NCBI GenBank assembly: GCA_030951095.1
Contig: JAUZQI010000020.1
Coordinates: 1 to 6,673 of the forward strand
DNA length: 6,673 nt
Reading direction: 5' to 3'
DNA from: Mariprofundus sp.
GTDB taxonomy: Bacteria; Pseudomonadota; Zetaproteobacteria; Mariprofundales; Mariprofundaceae
Shown here: one piece after another, positions 5,239-6,673 of the stretch
Numbering within the stretch: the first letter of the stretch is position 1
How the letters are laid out: the number at the start of each line of letters is the position of its first letter
Translations under genes and position numbers: made by a program
Notes under the pieces: generated by a model
Database searches by the model: none
The model's input: the letters and a program-made list of their open reading frames with translations, nothing else
Told to the model about the DNA's origin: nothing

Positions 5239-6673
5239 ATGCATTTTAACTTTGATAGTGATAAATATGTGCAGGCAAAAATAAGCCCTGAATACCTTCA
5301 AAGTAAAACTCGATTGATCCTTGTTACTGTTATTGCGCTGTATTTCTTCTTTGTCTCCAACAGCTCCTTATTATACGTGTCCATCTCTTACCTTATAATA
5401 TCTCTTTCCTTTCTCATCTGGGCATTCTATTTGCCGAATACCAACCATCCTCGAAGAATATTTATGGCGATCGGAGATACTACAGTTTCTTCAATTTGTC
5501 TGTATTATTCCGATGGTGAAGAAAGCGCACTCTTTGTAGGCCTCTTCCTCTGGATTATCGTTGGTTACGCCTTTCGTTATGGCATTGCTTATGCCTATTT
5601 GACCATGATACTGAGCGGCATCGGATTCTTGGCTATCATGCTATTTCATCCTTTTTGGCACACGCACTTTCATATGGCTTTAGGCAATATGTTTCTCATT
5701 ATTATCATACCGATGTTCTTGATAAAATTGATCAAGCGATTACAAGAAGCCAAAAATCAGGCCGAAGCTGCAAACAGACTGAAATCTCAATTTGTAGCCA
5801 ACATGAGCCATGAATTACGTACGCCGCTCAATGGCATCATCGGCATGAATGAGCTGTCGATGAGTTCAAAGCTGAATTCCGAACAAAAACGTTATGCTGT
5901 TGTCATTCATGAATCGGCATATCATTTACTATGATTGATCGAGCGCATTCTGGATTTATCCAAGATCGAAGCGGGCAAGCTGGAACTGGCACATGAGTCA
6001 TTTGATTTGCATCAACTCATGCATGCTGTTATCTCCATATTTGAAGTACAATCTCGTCAAAAGGGTGTTCGGCTTGATCTGTATCTTGATCCTGAAGTGC
6101 CGTTTGCATTACTTGGTGATCCACGGCGGCTGAAACAAATCCTGATGAATATGATTGGCAATGCGATTAAATTTACGGAAAAAGGTAGTGTAACTGTTAC
6201 TGTCGGACTGATTGATAAAAGTGAACAAAAAGGTCGCCTCAGCTTTTGCATCCGTGATACAGGCATTGGCATGTCCGAAGATAAACAGACAAGAATTTTT
6301 AACCGGTTTACTCAAGCCGATAGCACTATTACGCGTCGTTTTGGCGGCACGGGACTGGGCACTACCATTGCAAAAAACCTGACTGAATTGATGGGAGGAA
6401 ACATCAGCCTTGAGAGTCGTGAGGATGAAGGTAGCTCATTTTTCATCACCCTTCCTTTTGATCTGTCGACCGAAAACCCCCGGAGCAAGGAACTCTCGCG
6501 GCTACATATATTATTACTGGGAGAGCAAGTCGAGGCCAAAAGAATGGCATCGCTCATGCAACACTGGGGTACCAGTATTACATTGATTGAAGATGAAAAG
6601 TTATTGCTTTCATGCCTGGTTGATGCATGGTCTATGGGACAGCCTTTTGATGTGTTGATGGTTCACAGGAGCG
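5239..6673 (+). pseudogene. RpfC-like hybrid histidine kinase, nonsense-interrupted, 3' partial
   Basis: Membrane sensor kinase of the RpfC type (RpfC senses diffusible fatty-acid signals in Xanthomonas); the ligand here is unknown. Residues 25-165 form five or six hydrophobic segments, with an RpfC-like FRYG at 112-115. A helical linker (about 166-185) follows. The H-box [15 protein letters not shown] has phospho-accepting His191. Codon 232 (TGA, 5932-5934) then stops the frame, but the same frame continues without another stop to the window end: LIERILDLSKIEAGKLEL, N-box GNAIKFT with Asn308, G1 box DTGIGM (340-345), F-box FNRFTQAD (354-361) and G2 box GGTGLG (369-374). From about residue 422 a receiver-like domain begins but lacks its acidic residues. 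The product of the first part would have the dimerisation histidine but no ATP-binding domain. This could be a recent pseudogene or a sequencing error. ATG 5239 is preferred to the TTG at 5212 from the N-terminal sequence; there is no ribosome binding site. Confidence 0.85.

Noticed and set aside
5932..5934. TGA as a selenocysteine codon
   Set aside because: The position is a variable residue in histidine kinases with no redox role, and no selenocysteine insertion hairpin was recognised directly after it.
5931..6000. ATGA at the kinase stop as a translational restart for a split two-protein kinase
   Set aside because: The ATG at 5931 is out of frame with the downstream catalytic domain and soon meets a stop; no ribosome binding site precedes an in-frame start.

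Overview
The window carries the downstream part of a SUF iron-sulfur cluster assembly operon, followed by a sensor histidine kinase gene broken by a nonsense codon. All credible genes lie on the + strand. The gene set points to a proteobacterium, more likely a gammaproteobacterium than a betaproteobacterium: sufC-sufD-sufS-sufU, then sufT and a Rieske ferredoxin, with an RpfC-like membrane kinase nearby. That assignment is inference from gene content, because no rRNA or other marker is present. Base composition is moderate: a direct count gives 37/60 G+C at 1441-1500 and 20/60 at 5341-5400, the latter in a membrane-spanning part.

Layout. 1-712: sufC, lacking its N-terminus at the window edge. 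709-1998: sufD, overlapping sufC by ATGA. 1999-2097: gap holding an imperfect palindromic repeat. 2098-3315: sufS. 3316-3447: gap with possible competing hairpins. 3448-3903: sufU. 3904-4060: gap with a longer member of the same repeat family. 4061-4633: sufT. 4646-4960: small Rieske ferredoxin. 4961-5238: gap with no convincing gene and a possible promoter at its end. 5239-6673: RpfC-like hybrid histidine kinase, interrupted by TGA at 5932-5934 and running off the window.

How the genes work together. SufS takes sulfur from cysteine as a persulfide and SufU accepts it. SufB (expected just upstream of the window), SufC and SufD form the ATP-driven scaffold on which the cluster is built. SufT, a MIP18/DUF59 protein, is thought to help cluster maturation or delivery. 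The Rieske ferredoxin carries a [2Fe-2S] cluster; whether it is a client, an electron donor or a passenger is not known from the sequence. The kinase appears to be a separate transcription unit and has no evident link to SUF.

I see no clearly new biological system here. The most noteworthy signals are two related palindromic repeats inserted at two junctions of the suf operon, whose unit number (two or three) matches between the arms of each copy; the nonsense codon in an otherwise intact kinase frame; the apparently non-phosphorylatable receiver domain of that kinase; and a possible leaderless start for it. No tRNA, rRNA, CRISPR array, insertion sequence or convincing rho-independent terminator was seen.
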